A DNA stretch of 64,000 nucleotides from Arabidopsis thaliana (taxonomy: Eukaryota; Streptophyta; Magnoliopsida; Brassicales; Brassicaceae): the NCBI RefSeq assembly GCF_000001735.4, contig NC_003070.9, positions 17,965,971 through 18,029,970 on the forward strand. The letters run 5' to 3'. Each line of letters opens with the position of its first letter. Within the stretch, counting starts at the first letter, position 1. Below the pieces are notes generated by a model, which did no database searches, had not been told where the DNA came from, and saw only the letters and a program-made list of their open reading frames with translations. A program made the position numbers and the translations under genes. Below, one piece after another: positions 1 through 11,955 of this stretch.

Positions 1-103
1 GAGCTTCTCTAGATCCAGACTCGCCGTTGAAGGCCATTGAAATCTCCCATCACATTTCTCTATCGTCTTCTTCCTTTTGAGTTTTCCGACGACCTCTCCA
101 AAA

Positions 104-3100
104 ATGGCGACACCATACAGTAATATTCTCCTTATAATATATATTCATCCTCGTCTGAATCGCACAAAAATCGAATCTTTTTTGCTTTTGTTCTTTGTCT
201 TTTTCTCCTCCATTACTTTATCAAAATCATGATCATGAAAATTTCTAAATTTTAAAACTTTTTTGTTGGCCCTCTTTCAGAAATCAATTTATTATTGATG
301 TAGACTAATCACGTTTTGAATGCTAGAAAAAAAAAAATTCTCGAATAAATTATATTGTGGTGTAGAAAAAGTAGGTGTCTCTTCATTGTTTCCAAAGTGT
401 ATGAGAGTGTCTCATTCTTGTTTTGGTTATATACAATTGGAACAGAGGAAGAGAGAGATATCCAGAAAAGCTACTGGATGGAGCATTCTAGTGATTTGAC
501 TGTTGAAGCTATGATGCTTGACTCTAAAGCTTCTGATCTTGACAAAGAAGAACGTCCTGAGGTTTGTGAAACAGTGGTTGCTTCTTTAGTTTCTAATGAA
601 TTGAGATTAGGAATATGTGAGCTGATGTGTTGCTTTGCTATATAGGTACTCTCTTTAATCCCACCATATGAAGGGAAATCTGTGCTTGAACTTGGAGCTG
701 GTATTGGTCGTTTCACTGGTGAATTGGCTCAAAAGGCTGGTGAAGTTATCGCTCTTGACTTCATCGAAAGCGCGATTCAGAAGGTAAAACTACTTAGGTA
801 GCTAGCTGTTGTTGTGTTAAAAGTTTCTATTTTACCATTGCTTCTTTTGATTTCTTTGATGATTTTTTTCTTTGCAGAATGAAAGTGTTAATGGGCATTA
901 CAAGAACATCAAGTTTATGTGTGCTGATGTAACATCTCCAGACTTGAAAATCAAAGATGGATCTATCGACTTGATTTTCTCAAACTGGTTGCTCATGTAT
1001 CTCTCTGATAAAGAGGTAAAAACTGTTTTTCATTACTTGATTCTTGTAGTTTCTCGAATGTTTAGAGATGAAAGTCTTAATCTAGTCGATGGTGATGGTA
1101 GGTGGAACTAATGGCAGAGAGAATGATTGGATGGGTCAAGCCAGGGGGATACATTTTCTTCAGAGAATCTTGCTTCCATCAATCTGGGGACAGCAAGCGA
1201 AAGTCAAACCCCACTCACTACCGTGAACCCAGATTCTACACAAAGGTTCAATCTTTTGACTTGACTTTCATATTTCTGAAATGATCTACTTGCAAAACAT
1301 GGGTTATGCCTGAACTTTCGAGTATATATATCGTTTGAAGGATATCTAAAACTATGAGGATATTCTCTTGTTTTGTGCTATAGCATGGGAGTAATTTATA
1401 AGAATTTAAGAGGACTTCTAGAAAAGACTGCTCCAGTTGGATTAATTTCATTTTGAATGTGGTTTAGATCCAAGTTCGATAAGGCTTAAAAAGTGTGTAT
1501 ATCATCAATTTATAGATTTGAAGTCACTTTGATCCACTCTAAGCTAATGTATTGGGATTAGTTGAGTGCATTCTCTTCAATATGGGTGGGTGAAATCCAG
1601 ATAACCTAAATCTTCTGAAGTTAGAAATGTATGGTGTAAATGTAATGCAGGTTTTCCAGGAATGTCAGACACGTGATGCTTCTGGCAATTCATTTGAGCT
1701 CTCTATGGTTGGCTGCAAATGCATTGGGGCTTATGTGAAGAACAAGAAGAATCAGAATCAGGTACCAAAAAATTTCTTTATCAGATTGTTTACTTTTCAT
1801 ATTCATTTGATTTCACTGACTGACAAGGGGTAAACTTTATTCTCTATGATGGCAGATTTGCTGGATATGGCAAAAAGTCAGCGTGGAGAATGACAAGGAT
1901 TTCCAGCGTTTCTTGGACAATGTTCAATACAAGTCTAGTGGGATCTTGCGCTATGAGCGTGTCTTTGGGGAAGGATATGTGAGCACTGGTGGATTTGGTA
2001 ATTCCATTCTTACTCTTTTATCTTCATATGGACATACGTACTTGTATTGTCTGAGTGTTATCTTTATGTTCTTGTTTTCCTTAACAGAGACAACTAAAGA
2101 ATTTGTGGCGAAGATGGACCTTAAACCGGGACAGAAAGTCCTAGATGTTGGTTGTGGTATCGGTGGAGGTGACTTCTACATGGCTGAGAATTTCGATGTT
2201 CATGTTGTTGGAATCGATCTGTCGGTCAACATGATCTCTTTCGCACTGGAGCGGGCCATTGGACTCAAATGCTCAGTCGAGTTTGAAGTCGCTGATTGCA
2301 CCACCAAAACATATCCCGATAATTCCTTTGATGTCATTTACAGCCGTGACACTATTCTGCACATCCAAGTATAAGCAAAGCTACTCAATATATTATATAT
2401 ATATTTGTTCTTTCACTCTTGAAGATGGTTTTTGGTAATCATCCTCTGCACCCTTTATCTCTGTTCAGGACAAGCCAGCTCTATTCAGGACATTCTTCAA
2501 GTGGCTTAAACCAGGGGGTAAAGTTCTCATCACTGACTATTGCAGAAGTGCTGAAACTCCGTCTCCTGAATTCGCAGAGTACATAAAACAAAGAGGATAT
2601 GATCTACATGATGTTCAAGCTTACGGACAGGTTTGTGTTTTTTGTTTCTCACAAAACCTTTAATCATTTTACAAATTGAGGGACATTTCACATTTATCAT
2701 GATTCATGAAACCTTCTTCTTGTAGATGCTGAAAGACGCAGGCTTTGACGACGTTATCGCTGAGGACCGTACTGATCAGGTGACTCCCACATACATTTTA
2801 TTCACATTTCTTTAAATGCTGATTCTAACATCACCATATTTCGCAGTTTGTACAAGTCCTCAGGCGTGAATTAGAAAAAGTGGAGAAAGAAAAGGAAGAA
2901 TTCATCAGCGACTTCTCAGAAGTAAAAACATTTCTCACAACTAATTCATTTGAGCAAAACACCTGTTTGTTGTGTTCTCATATTGATCACAAAATCTTAT
3001 TATTACAGGAGGATTACAATGACATTGTTGGAGGATGGTCGGCAAAGCTTGAAAGGACTGCATCTGGTGAACAGAAATGGGGATTATTCATAGCCGACAA

Positions 3101-3107
3101 GAAGTAA
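104..3107 (+). CDS. NMT2: Phospho-base N-methyltransferase (phosphocholine synthesis)
   Basis: Cytosolic SAM-dependent methylation of phosphoethanolamine-series bases to phosphocholine, feeding phosphatidylcholine synthesis. Twelve exons fit GT-AG rules and one frame: 104-119, 446-561, 646-783, 878-1015, 1102-1245, 1651-1761, 1856-1997, 2088-2368, 2469-2630, 2726-2779, 2847-2921, 3009-3107, giving 491 codons, the usual plant family length. Two methyltransferase domains are visible, each with a SAM motif [12 protein letters not shown] near residue 56 and [11 protein letters not shown] near residue 290. The start at 104 is chosen because the tiny 16-nt exon 1 splices in frame to [10 protein letters not shown], as in paralogs; an in-frame ATG in exon 2 (479) could give a shorter protein lacking 16 residues. 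Known work on this locus (PMEAMT) reports that it methylates phosphomethylethanolamine but not phosphoethanolamine. The 5' leader is cut by the window edge, so a conserved upstream ORF known in this family cannot be assessed. Confidence 0.95.
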
Positions 3108-3424
3108 AATCCATGTTTTTATCCCAAAACTCTGGTGATTCATTTCCCTTCAATAAAACCGTTCCTTTGGAGGACAATATCTGCTTGTTTACTATCATGG
3201 AACTGCAAATCAAAAGATAAACTCATGTGTTGTTTCGATTCTTACTCGAGTCGTTGTGCCACATAAAACCTGCATTGCTTTGATTTTCCATTAAATATCT
3301 GCATAACATTCAAGGGTAATCGATGTTTTTTGTTCTTAGTGTATTCAAGAACAAAGTTACATTTATGACATGGGCTAATTGATAATGACTGGAGCAAACA
3401 GAGCAGTAAATGGCTAAGTAAAAC

Positions 3425-4110
3425 TCAACTGGTTCCATCTCTTTGTTTACGAGCTTGTGACTCCCAGAACAGTCTAACAGTGGAATAAATCAGAGAAGGC
3501 TCAGCCATTGCGCCATTACCGTAGTCTCCACAGGCCAGTTTCTTCTTGATGGGAGGAATTAGGGTGATTCCAAGTTCATCAAGCAAGACAAGGTGCCGTT
3601 CTGTGAAAGGATTGTTCCACATCAAAGTGTTCATCGCCGGTGCAACAAACAACGGTTTGCTATAATCCCATGCTCTTACTATACATGTCAATAGATTATC
3701 ACATAACCCACCAGCAATCTGCAACAACAAAAAAACAAATATGAAGCCAAATAGCTAAAATCCAGATCTAAAGCTACGTTTCCTATGATTATTAGTACCT
3801 TGGCTAATGTGTTAGCAGACAAAGGAGCAATGATCATAACATCAGCCCAGCGTCTGAGCTCGATATGAAGAACGGGATCACCAATCTTGTTCCAGCTAGA
3901 CCATTCATCTTCATCTGTATAGAGAGTCACATTCTGAGGTAGAGAAGGTTTATCAACGAAATTGAGAGATGATTTTGAAGCGACGGCTTTGACTTCAGCC
4001 CATTCTGAGAAACAATGGCAGAGATTACTGAACTTAATTGAAGCCACACTTCCACTTGCAGCTAGTAAGATACGAGGCTTCCTTGTTACTGTATCCACTT
4101 CCATATTCAT
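3425..4110 (-). CDS. HAL3B: HAL3-type 4'-phosphopantothenoylcysteine decarboxylase
   Basis: FMN-dependent decarboxylation of phosphopantothenoylcysteine to phosphopantetheine, a step of coenzyme A synthesis. Two exons, 3799-4110 and 3425-3718, joined by a GT-AG intron, encode 201 residues (the paralog HAL3A is slightly longer). Visible family marks are the flavin-binding GSVASIK region near residue 20, the catalytic histidine in VLHIELRRWAD, the PAMNTLMW substrate-binding motif, and the ACGDYGNGAM segment carrying the cysteine used in the reaction. The gene converges with NMT2 (3' ends about 300 bp apart). A probable leader intron has its donor near 4288 on the minus strand and an acceptor just upstream of the ATG. 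NMT and HAL3 also neighbour each other on chromosome 3 as I recall, consistent with an old segmental duplication. Confidence 0.93.
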
Positions 4111-4452
4111 CTTCTTCTCTATCTGAATCCAGAAGCAGGATCAAATTTTATACAAACAATCTATGAGATTCTCATTTCTCAGAGAGGAATTCAGAATCCG
4201 AACATGGATTTTAACGATCATCTTTTGTCAAATCAGAAAGGAAGCGAGAGATCAATGGATTCAAAAGTTTGTGTTAGAGACATTACCTTGTTACAGCCGA
4301 GGAAGGAGGATCTGCGAGGAACCCTAATCGGAAATCGAAATCAAATGCCGCGAGGGTCTTTAAGTTTGAAAACAAAACAGAGAAGTCGACGTCATCGCTG
4401 GTCAATCTGGTCGTTGACTAATCAAAAATGGGCCTTCCCAACAAGAAACTGA

Positions 4453-5056
4453 AACAATCCAAAAACCTTATTCTGGTTTTGTGTTCAGTAAGACTATGAC
4501 CCAGTCACACAAATACGAATGTTAATGTTTCTCAAGTCCCCCTAAATTGTTTTATTAACAATCAACTATGTTTCCCTTGCACCATAACGATTATAGATTC
4601 TAATATATAGAAAACTATCAATTATGTTTATTAGACTAGTGTCAGTTTTCAGAATAAGATTTTCAAATTAGTGAAGATATTTGACAGTTTCAGAGATATT
4701 TAGGTTTCTACTAAGCTTCTTATAACTCCAAATTCATAAACCTCAAAGGAAAAGAATGTTACAATTCTTGATAACAAAGACGTAGCAAATCAAATTCAGA
4801 AGGAAGAGTGAAAGTTTCCCCCATCTCCGAGCTACACATAGACCATTTTAACACTACTGTTTAAACCTCTTCTGGTAGCAAAATCCTAGAAACGTACAAA
4901 CAAACAACCCTAAAGTGAAAATCAAACATTAACAACCAATCAGTCTTCCTCCAAATGAATGTTTTCTCCTAATTAAATTCCCTAAAACACATACGAAGAT
5001 TTCTTTCTCGATCATCATTATCCCTTGTAGGATTCAGTCATATCAGTAGCTTTCTT
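4453..5056. other. Intergenic, HAL3B leader/promoter to AT-hook gene 3' end
   Basis: AT-rich DNA between the upstream side of HAL3B and the 3' end of the minus-strand AT-hook gene. I see no coding signal. The part near 4740-5056 is probably 3' UTR of the AT-hook gene. Confidence 0.6.
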
Positions 5057-6828
5057 TTACATTCCATCCGCTAACTTCTGGACCTCGTCAATTGCTGTTA
5101 CTGCTTGTTTCAACTTAGCTGCAGCTTCCTTCACTTTCTTTTGCTGCAACATTTTTCATTTCAGTAACTTATCATCAGATTCTTTCTTTTTAGTTGAAAT
5201 GAATCCATTTTAATTAACTAATCAAATGACCATTCAATTCCATCTTCTAGGCTATACGACATAATCTAACAATTCTGTTGACTTGCTAGTATCCTTTGTG
5301 CTCCACACAACATAATGTCTAAATCAAATTGATGCAGGGATACAGTAATGTTTACGAAAAACCATTATAGAAGCTAAGTGGGGATAGTTCACTTACTAAG
5401 AGTGCGGTTCTTTTCTTGAGATCTCCGACGTTTGCAGCTACCGGTGCCACTGAAGTGCTCTTTTGTTCATGCATAGAAAACCCGACTTTGACATAAGTAT
5501 ACACACAGTTGTATAAGCATGGTTATGTCTTACATGAACTCTTGTAGATATTGACTCAAATGAAATGATAATGACTAACCAAATAGATTTCAAGAAATAC
5601 ACCAAATCCAGATACTATACACATCTTTTCAAAATATTACGAATCATTTCAAATTCTGCAGAACCTAAAATTAACCAGATTTGAGACCACCAGAGACAAA
5701 TAACATACAACTCTAAACTTTTTCCACTATATATGCAGAACAAACAGTCAAGAACAACCGTATAATTGGTATATACCTTTTGTTAAAATTATACATTAAG
5801 CATTGTTATGTCTAACATGAACTAAACACTTGTGAAATTTATTTGGACTCAAATTACATGATAACTTCTTACCAAATAGACCAATCACTTTCACTTCCAC
5901 ATTATACAAAAAAAGATTTAATGAAATACACCAAAATCCAGATAAGATGCACATCTTTTCAAAGAAATTACGAATAATATCAGATACTTCACACTCACAA
6001 TAGACCACATTTGAGACAAATAAAGACATTACTCTGAACTTTATCTACTATATGCAGAAGAAACAGTCAAGAAGAACAATATTAAATAAGACATTTTCCC
6101 AAAATACACCAAAATCCAGATAAGATACACATTTTTCTAAAAATACGGGGAATTTCAGATACTGCAATCCTAAAAGTAGACCACATTTGAGACCAGAGTC
6201 AAATAAGACATTACCCTGAATTATTTCCACACTATACAGAACAAACAGTCAAGAACAATCATATAATTGGTATCAGACCATTTCTAAATTTCTTTTGACA
6301 TTTTGTGAATAAAGATAATGAAATTAAAGAGAAACATACCTTCCTAGTCCTGCGCACAGGCTGTGCAGCTACTTCGACAGTAGGTTTCCTTCCACGTCTC
6401 TTAGCTGGAGCCACCACAGTTTCTGCTGGAACAGTTGCAGCCGCCACGTCATCTTTCTTTGGCCTCCCTCGTTTTCTAGAACCCTCTCCAGTAGCAGTAG
6501 TAACCACAGCCGCCGTTACAGTCGACCTCTTTGCCCTACCACGTTTCTTCACAGCCGCCGCCACAGACGTAGAAGGAACAGCCTGAGCTACGTTTCTTTT
6601 CGGACGACCACTTGGTTTAGTACTCGCCTTCGCAGAAACGGCACCGATTTGGGAAGAGTCAGATTTAGCCTTTGGCGGTCGACCACGACCGCGTTTCTGA
6701 GAAGCAGTATCAGTAGCTGAGACGCCGGTGGCATCCGTTTGAGGTTTGTTGCCAGACGCATCTCCAGGTGTACCGGATCTTGGAACTTCGGAACCAGACG
6801 CGGGAGGAGTAAGAGCTGTTTTCGCCAT
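5057..6828 (-). CDS. AT-hook protein, HON5-like without the H1 globular domain
   Basis: Predicted nuclear DNA-binding protein of 212 residues with exons 6340-6828, 5397-5459 and 5057-5143, all phase 0. The first 163 residues are Ala/Ser/Thr/Pro-rich with about five basic AT-hook-type motifs (KRGRGRPPK, SGRPKRN, KKRGRAKR, RKRGRPKK, KRRGRKP), which bind the minor groove of AT-rich DNA. The C-terminal 49 residues (from STSVAPVAANVGDLKK) look like a short coiled coil. Both introns sit at the same places as the last two introns of the neighbouring HON5 (after a basic RK, then before a Gln), and the C-termini resemble each other, so the two genes probably share an origin. A leader intron is likely at 6834-7110 (donor GTACGT, acceptor CTACAG). 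Function is inferred from the hooks only. Confidence 0.9.
5513..6279. repeat. Three-copy diverged tandem repeat inside an intron
   Basis: Lies in intron 1 of the AT-hook gene (5460-6339). Unit A is about 5513-5776, unit B 5794-6087, and unit C 6099-6279 (lacking the left part). All share blocks such as AATACACCAAAATCCAGATA, ACACATCTTTTC, GACCACATTTGAGAC and AACAGTCAAGAACAA in the same order. The units are diverged by substitutions and small indels, so this is an old duplication; it explains why the intron is unusually long for this genome. Confidence 0.8.
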
Positions 6829-6833
6829 GAGAT

Positions 6834-8177
6834 CTGTAGATGCGAATCAGAAAAAAAAAAAAAAAAGAGAAAGCAAAATGTGAGAAAACGGCGGTTAATC
6901 GGAATCAAAACCCTAGCAAAAACGGACATCAACGGAGACTAGACTTAAACTAAACAACCAGAAACTCGATTTCGCTAAAACCTTAACGAAATTTCAAATG
7001 TCACAAACCTAGAATCTAGAAACGAAGACTGTAAAACACAGATTCAGGCTCTCACGCGTAGAGATTTCGTTTTGAGAAAAACTAGGGTTCGCAAATCGCA
7101 ATGTACGTACCTTGTTCAACTTAATAGAAGGATTCGCGAGATGGTAAAGGAAGCTTGAAGAATCTGGAGGAAGAAGAAAGAAATTACAAAGAGAAACTTG
7201 GCGGAGAAGAAAGATAAGAGAGATAGAGATGGTTTTCGCGGTTAGAAGAAGAAGGTCACCACCATGGGCTAGAGCTTGGAAAGAGTAGAAACGAACGACC
7301 GAGAGGTTCAGAATCAGTTGCGTCAACCGATATGGGTCCACCTTTACTCCTTGTTTTTATTTTTATTTATCAACATTTCATTTTTCTTTTTAATTCACAG
7401 ATTTTTAAAATAAATCACGAATATTAATTTTTTGGTATTATAGTATAACATGCAAATGTGGTGGTGATTTCTTTTTAACTTTTTCAAAAAAAAAAGTTGA
7501 TTTATAAAACCAAAATCGAAAAATACACTACTTTATTTCAAATTCAAAATTTTTTTGGAGAAAAGTATTGAAAACTTGTTAAAAAAGTGTTTATCGAGTA
7601 ATAAATTTAGAAATTTGGTTAAATGGTGTGTGAGTGAAGAGTAAAACCGTTCTATACCTTCTACCTAATTTCTGCAATAAGTACACTTAAAATTAAAACC
7701 GGATTTCAAATTAAAACAGAGCAACTGACATAAGCAACTTTTATTTAATGGTTTTCTAACTACATAACGTAAGAGACTTGAAGAAACCATCATAAAAAGT
7801 AGAAGTGGTCATAAAAATTACATAAGCGTTTTTGATAAACATCAACAACAACTCCTAAAAAGCCTAAGGAGACAAAATAGAATAAGAGACACAACAGTCT
7901 AAAAAAAACACGAGGGAACAAAGAACAAAGCTGCCTACACAGATATGGACGATGGAGAGAGATGGGAAGCATGAACAATGGTAACATCCTAATTCACTTT
8001 ACAGACATTACCCTACCTCTCCTTGTTGTTTGGTTAGAGACACAATCATCATCATCAGTTCATCACATTGTTCTTTTTGTTTTTCTCCTGCAAACACCCT
8101 TATAAGATTAAAAATTTCATGTAACACACAACAAGTAAACCCACCACTTGCTAGCTTTTTATGTCAAGGCTTTATCT
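6834..8177. other. Leader intron, promoter side and HON5 3' flank
   Basis: 6834-7110 is a probable leader intron of the minus-strand AT-hook gene, and about 7111-7340 its first untranslated exon and promoter. 7350-7780 is AT-rich with A and T runs and no coding signal. 7780-8177 probably contains the 3' UTR of HON5. No RNA gene or transposon end was recognised. Confidence 0.55.
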
Positions 8178-10331
8178 TTAGAACAGAGCTTCTTGCATTG
8201 CCTCTGCTTCTGTCTGTCCTTGACCCTCTGCTTCTGGTTCGGTTTCAAGGTGTTCCTCGTCTGGCAGCTGCACTTCTTCCATGTGCTTTGGCTCGTTTGT
8301 TGTCTCTGCTATCCCTTCCAGGTCCTGTATGGCTTGAACCACTGCTTGATTTCCACTTCCTCCTATCTCGGATTTCAACACAATTACAATATCCTTAGCT
8401 CTCGCTTGCTGCATAAATGAGATATCAAAACCAAGCATAAGCAATTAAGTATCAAAACCAAGGACGGACCATATTGTGTTTCTGTTCATTAGATTACTTA
8501 CAAACAACTCAAACTTCTTCTTCAGTTCTCCATAGTCACCATCTTGTCGTCCAGAAGCTCCCACTGACACCGCATTCTATGTTTATAAATGGCAATAATA
8601 TAAATGTAATTAGATAACTAACTCATCAATATAATAGACAAAGAAATTCTAGTGGACTTGGAAATACACAAACTCTTGAACTTTGACTGAATTAACTAAA
8701 TTTCTGCTTAAAACAGACAAAACTTGATAAGATGTCTGTCTCAAAAGATAAGTTCATATGTAATTCTCACACTTCAACTGAACAATTATTGGTTGCTAAA
8801 GCGAGCCACCTACCAAGTTGCTCTTGATTACCAAACAAAGAGATATCTTAGATTAATAGTACACCACAAAACCAGATTAAGTATAGGCCAAAAGCAGAGA
8901 CACGAATATAAATTAAACTCTAGAATTTATTTAGTTAGATACTCTCTAGTCTCCACACACACGCTCGAAAGAGACAATGTTGAGAATGGAAAGTGACATT
9001 TATTCACAAGACAAAAGTTCCAACTTTTATTCTCTTATCTATTTGACTAGAAATATTCAAGTTCTCTATAATCACTGTGTAATCGCAGAGACAAAAAGGA
9101 ATGATATTTTACCTTTCTGGGTCTTCCTACGGGTTTTCCAGTACGAGCAAAGCTTCTCATCGGCTTCATAGGCTTCCTGATAACACCTCCAATCTTAGGA
9201 GGCCGTCCTCTTCCTCGTTTCTTGACTGCAACCTCCTCTCCTCCACTCTCTACGTTAGTTGGTGGTGGTGGTGGTGGAGCAACAGAGGAAGCACCACCAG
9301 CGTCAACTCTCTTTGGTCTCCCTCGGCGTCTAACACCACCATTAGCAACATACGGGAACACTGAAGCTGGAGCTGAGACTACTATAGGCTTTCTCTCCCT
9401 CCCAGCAGCTCTTCCACTCGGAGGTCTACCTCTTCGTTTCACAGTCTCCACACCACCGGAAACAGAAGCAGCTGGCTTCACCGTCGGCGAAGTTCCATCT
9501 TTTCTAGGACGACCCGGCGGTCTCTTAACCGGCTGCTGTGGCTGTAACGGTAACTGTGGCGGCTGTATCTGTATCTCCTCTGGTCGAGAGACAGGTAATT
9601 CACTCTGTTCCCAGGTGAGTTTTCCATTAGTCAGAGGTTGAGGTTGAACAACATCTGGTTTAGCTTTTGGAGGTCGACCACGACCACGTTTAATAGTCTG
9701 AGGAGTAGAAGAAGCCAAAACCGGATCAGGTAAAGGTTGGTTCTCGTTGACTATGAAATCAGATCTGGGAGGTTCAAGACTAGGAGCTACACTAGTAGGA
9801 GGAGGAGGAGGAGGAGTAGAAGCAAGCTTGTAAGATTTCTTAACCATGACAAGAATCCCACTGGTCTTCAAAGTCTTGAGATGGTGTGTCAACAAAGCTC
9901 CATGAGCAGTAGGAATCCCAGTGTAAATTCTCTCTATGTACCTCGAAATAGCTTGCTTGCTTGACCCATCTGGTTCGTTTAACGCTGCAATCGCCGTGCA
10001 AATCATCTAATCAACGAAAAAAAAAAGTGAGTGGAAATTAAAAACCCTAACTTTAAAGTCAAAATGTAAGAATGAGCTAAGAAGAGCTTACGTCAGAGTA
10101 AGGAGGGTGGGAAATAGATGGATGAGGAGGAACTGGAGATGTTTGTGGCTGCTGCGGAGGAGCTGCTTGATAGAGATGGATGTTGTTTGGCGGCGCGACG
10201 GCGGTGGGTCCGGTGAAGAAGGGGTGGTTTGGAGAGGCGAAGGGGTTGGTGTTGGTGAAAGGAGGGAAAGATGTGAACTGAGGAGGAGGAGGATGATGAG
10301 GATCATTGGTTGCAGAGAGAGAAGGATCCAT
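8178..10331 (-). CDS. HON5: Linker-histone H1/H5-domain AT-hook (HMGA-type) protein
   Basis: Chromatin architectural protein. Exons 10092-10331, 9113-10006, 8502-8576 and 8178-8408, all phase 0, give 479 residues. Residues 1-70 are Pro-rich. A winged-helix linker-histone globular domain spans about residues 72-145 (from PPYSDMICTAIAALNE through KTSGILVMVKKSYKLA) and is split by intron 1. It is followed by at least five GRP-core AT-hooks: KRGRGRPPK, KRPPGRPRK, VKRRGRPPS, RRRGRPKR, KKRGRGRPPK, plus GKPVGRPRK. The C-terminus (QARAKDIV onward) is acidic and possibly helical. This combination defines the plant HMGA group; HON4 is the known paralog. The minus-strand gene is followed 1.3 kb downstream by the related AT-hook gene. 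GC-rich exon 2 produces open frames on the other strand that are not genes. Confidence 0.94.
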
Positions 10332-11665
10332 GGAGGATTTAGTGAGAGAGAAAAAATACAGAGCAAGGAAGGTGATGAGATTTTTGATTTTTAGTTTTTT
10401 TTTTTTGTTTCGGTTGTTTTAATTTTTCAGATAAAATTAAAAAAGTTTTGTGGAAGGAGAAGATAAAAAATAAAAAATAGTTAGGTTGGAGGAGAGAGAG
10501 TGTGTGTAGTAGTGTAAGAGAGAGATCGAAAATGACGACAGATGAGATAGTTAAAATCTGACCGTTGAAAGTGTATTTTGGTGCTGATTTACGACACGGA
10601 TCGATGACGTGGCGTTTTTTGCTTTTGTTATTAAAATTGAGTTTTGTGTTTCTTTCAATTTTTTTTATATGTTTTTCTGCTTCTCTATTCAAGTACCATA
10701 TTAAACTATATGTAAACATTTTTTTTCTAATTCTGAAAGTTTTTAAACATGCTTTCATTTCTTTATACTAATAAATTTCTAGAACAAGATTTTTTATACT
10801 AAATTCTCTACTTAATATCGGTTTACAAAAAAAAATGTATATTTCTAACCAATCAGTTTTTCATATTCTTTATGTTTTAACATTTACTTGGATTATATGA
10901 TGTGCACTAACACCTTCTTCATTTTCTTGATCACTATCTCACTCTAATTCAAAAAAAAGAAAAAGAAAATCTCCAACAGTTAAAAAGTGCTATTATAAAC
11001 ACGTTAATACTGTTTTAGGTAAAATAAAACTCAAATTTTAATTCACTTTTTGTTTTAAATTTTTAATAGCTAATTTTATTGACTTTTTGAAATAAGACAC
11101 TTCGTTAAGTTGCTTAACGAAATAAATTTACAACGCTAAATTTTCATCGAGATTCTTTGTTAAACTACGCAAAATGACACTAATATGATTTAAAAAAATT
11201 AAGCTCAGAAAATATATTTGAACTCCTTATTCATTTTTCAATCCATATATACATAACCAATAAAGGTAAGTTGAATTTTTTCACACCACAAACATTCAAA
11301 TTTATATTCTTTAATATAAACTTTCTAAAATAAAAAGTTTAGATTTAAATCACCATAGTCTAATTGGGTTACTCTCTCGTCATGGCTGATTTAAATTCTC
11401 TTGTATAGCCTTTTCATTTTGTGTTTCTTTCAACTTTTTGTTTTGTTATTCTAATTCTCTATTCATGTACCATAATAAATTATATATAAACAATTTTCTT
11501 ATCTAATTTTGAAAGTTTTCAAAAAAGTTTTCATTTTTTATATTTAAAATTTTTCTAGAATAAGATTTATAATTTCATTATCTACATTTATAACAAATCA
11601 TTTTTTCATATTCTTAATGTTTTAACATTTATTTGGATTATGATGAACATTAACACCATCTCATA
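10332..11665. other. HON5 promoter and AT-rich intergenic DNA
   Basis: 10332-10560 is the HON5 leader and promoter side. Beyond that the DNA is very AT-rich and holds one copy of a diverged direct repeat (about 10630-10920) whose second copy is at about 11412-11665. No gene is supported. Confidence 0.5.
10630..11665. repeat. Diverged direct repeat pair flanking AT-rich spacer
   Basis: The segment about 10630-10920 recurs at about 11412-11665 in the same orientation. Shared landmarks in order: TTTTGTGTTTCTTTCAA, TCTCTATTCA.GTACCAT, TTTTCATATTCTT.ATGTTTTAACATTTA and TTGGATTAT. Substitutions and indels are frequent, so the duplication is old; no terminal inverted repeat was found. Confidence 0.7.
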
Positions 11666-11679
11666 CTATGTCCTCGTAA

Positions 11680-11920
11680 ATGGCACTTCCTATGAAAATT
11701 GGAAGCTTTCATGGAGAATTCGACAAAAGCGATGATTTGTCTTCATATATTTTTATTCTATGTGCAGAGATTTTAAGTCAACTGATCATCAAAGTTGAAA
11801 CAAATGGTGGCATCGAGAGCATACGCATCGCTCAGTCTGTTCCTACGGTTAATCATTTCTTATTCGCCGATGATTATTTGTGTTTTTGCAAAGTTGCAAA
11901 ACAAAAACTACTGGTTACAG

Positions 11921-11955
<35 letters not shown>

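Noticed and set aside
4204-4452. 82-codon plus-strand frame upstream of HAL3B
   Set aside because: Overlaps the HAL3B leader and its probable leader intron; basic low-complexity peptide, no support.
6305-6586. Plus-strand frame opposite the AT-hook gene
   Set aside because: Mirror of Ala/Thr/Val-rich coding sequence on the minus strand.
9101-9641. Long plus-strand open frames opposite HON5
   Set aside because: They are antisense shadows of Pro/Gly/Arg-rich exon 2; low-complexity W/G/R peptides, no conserved motif.
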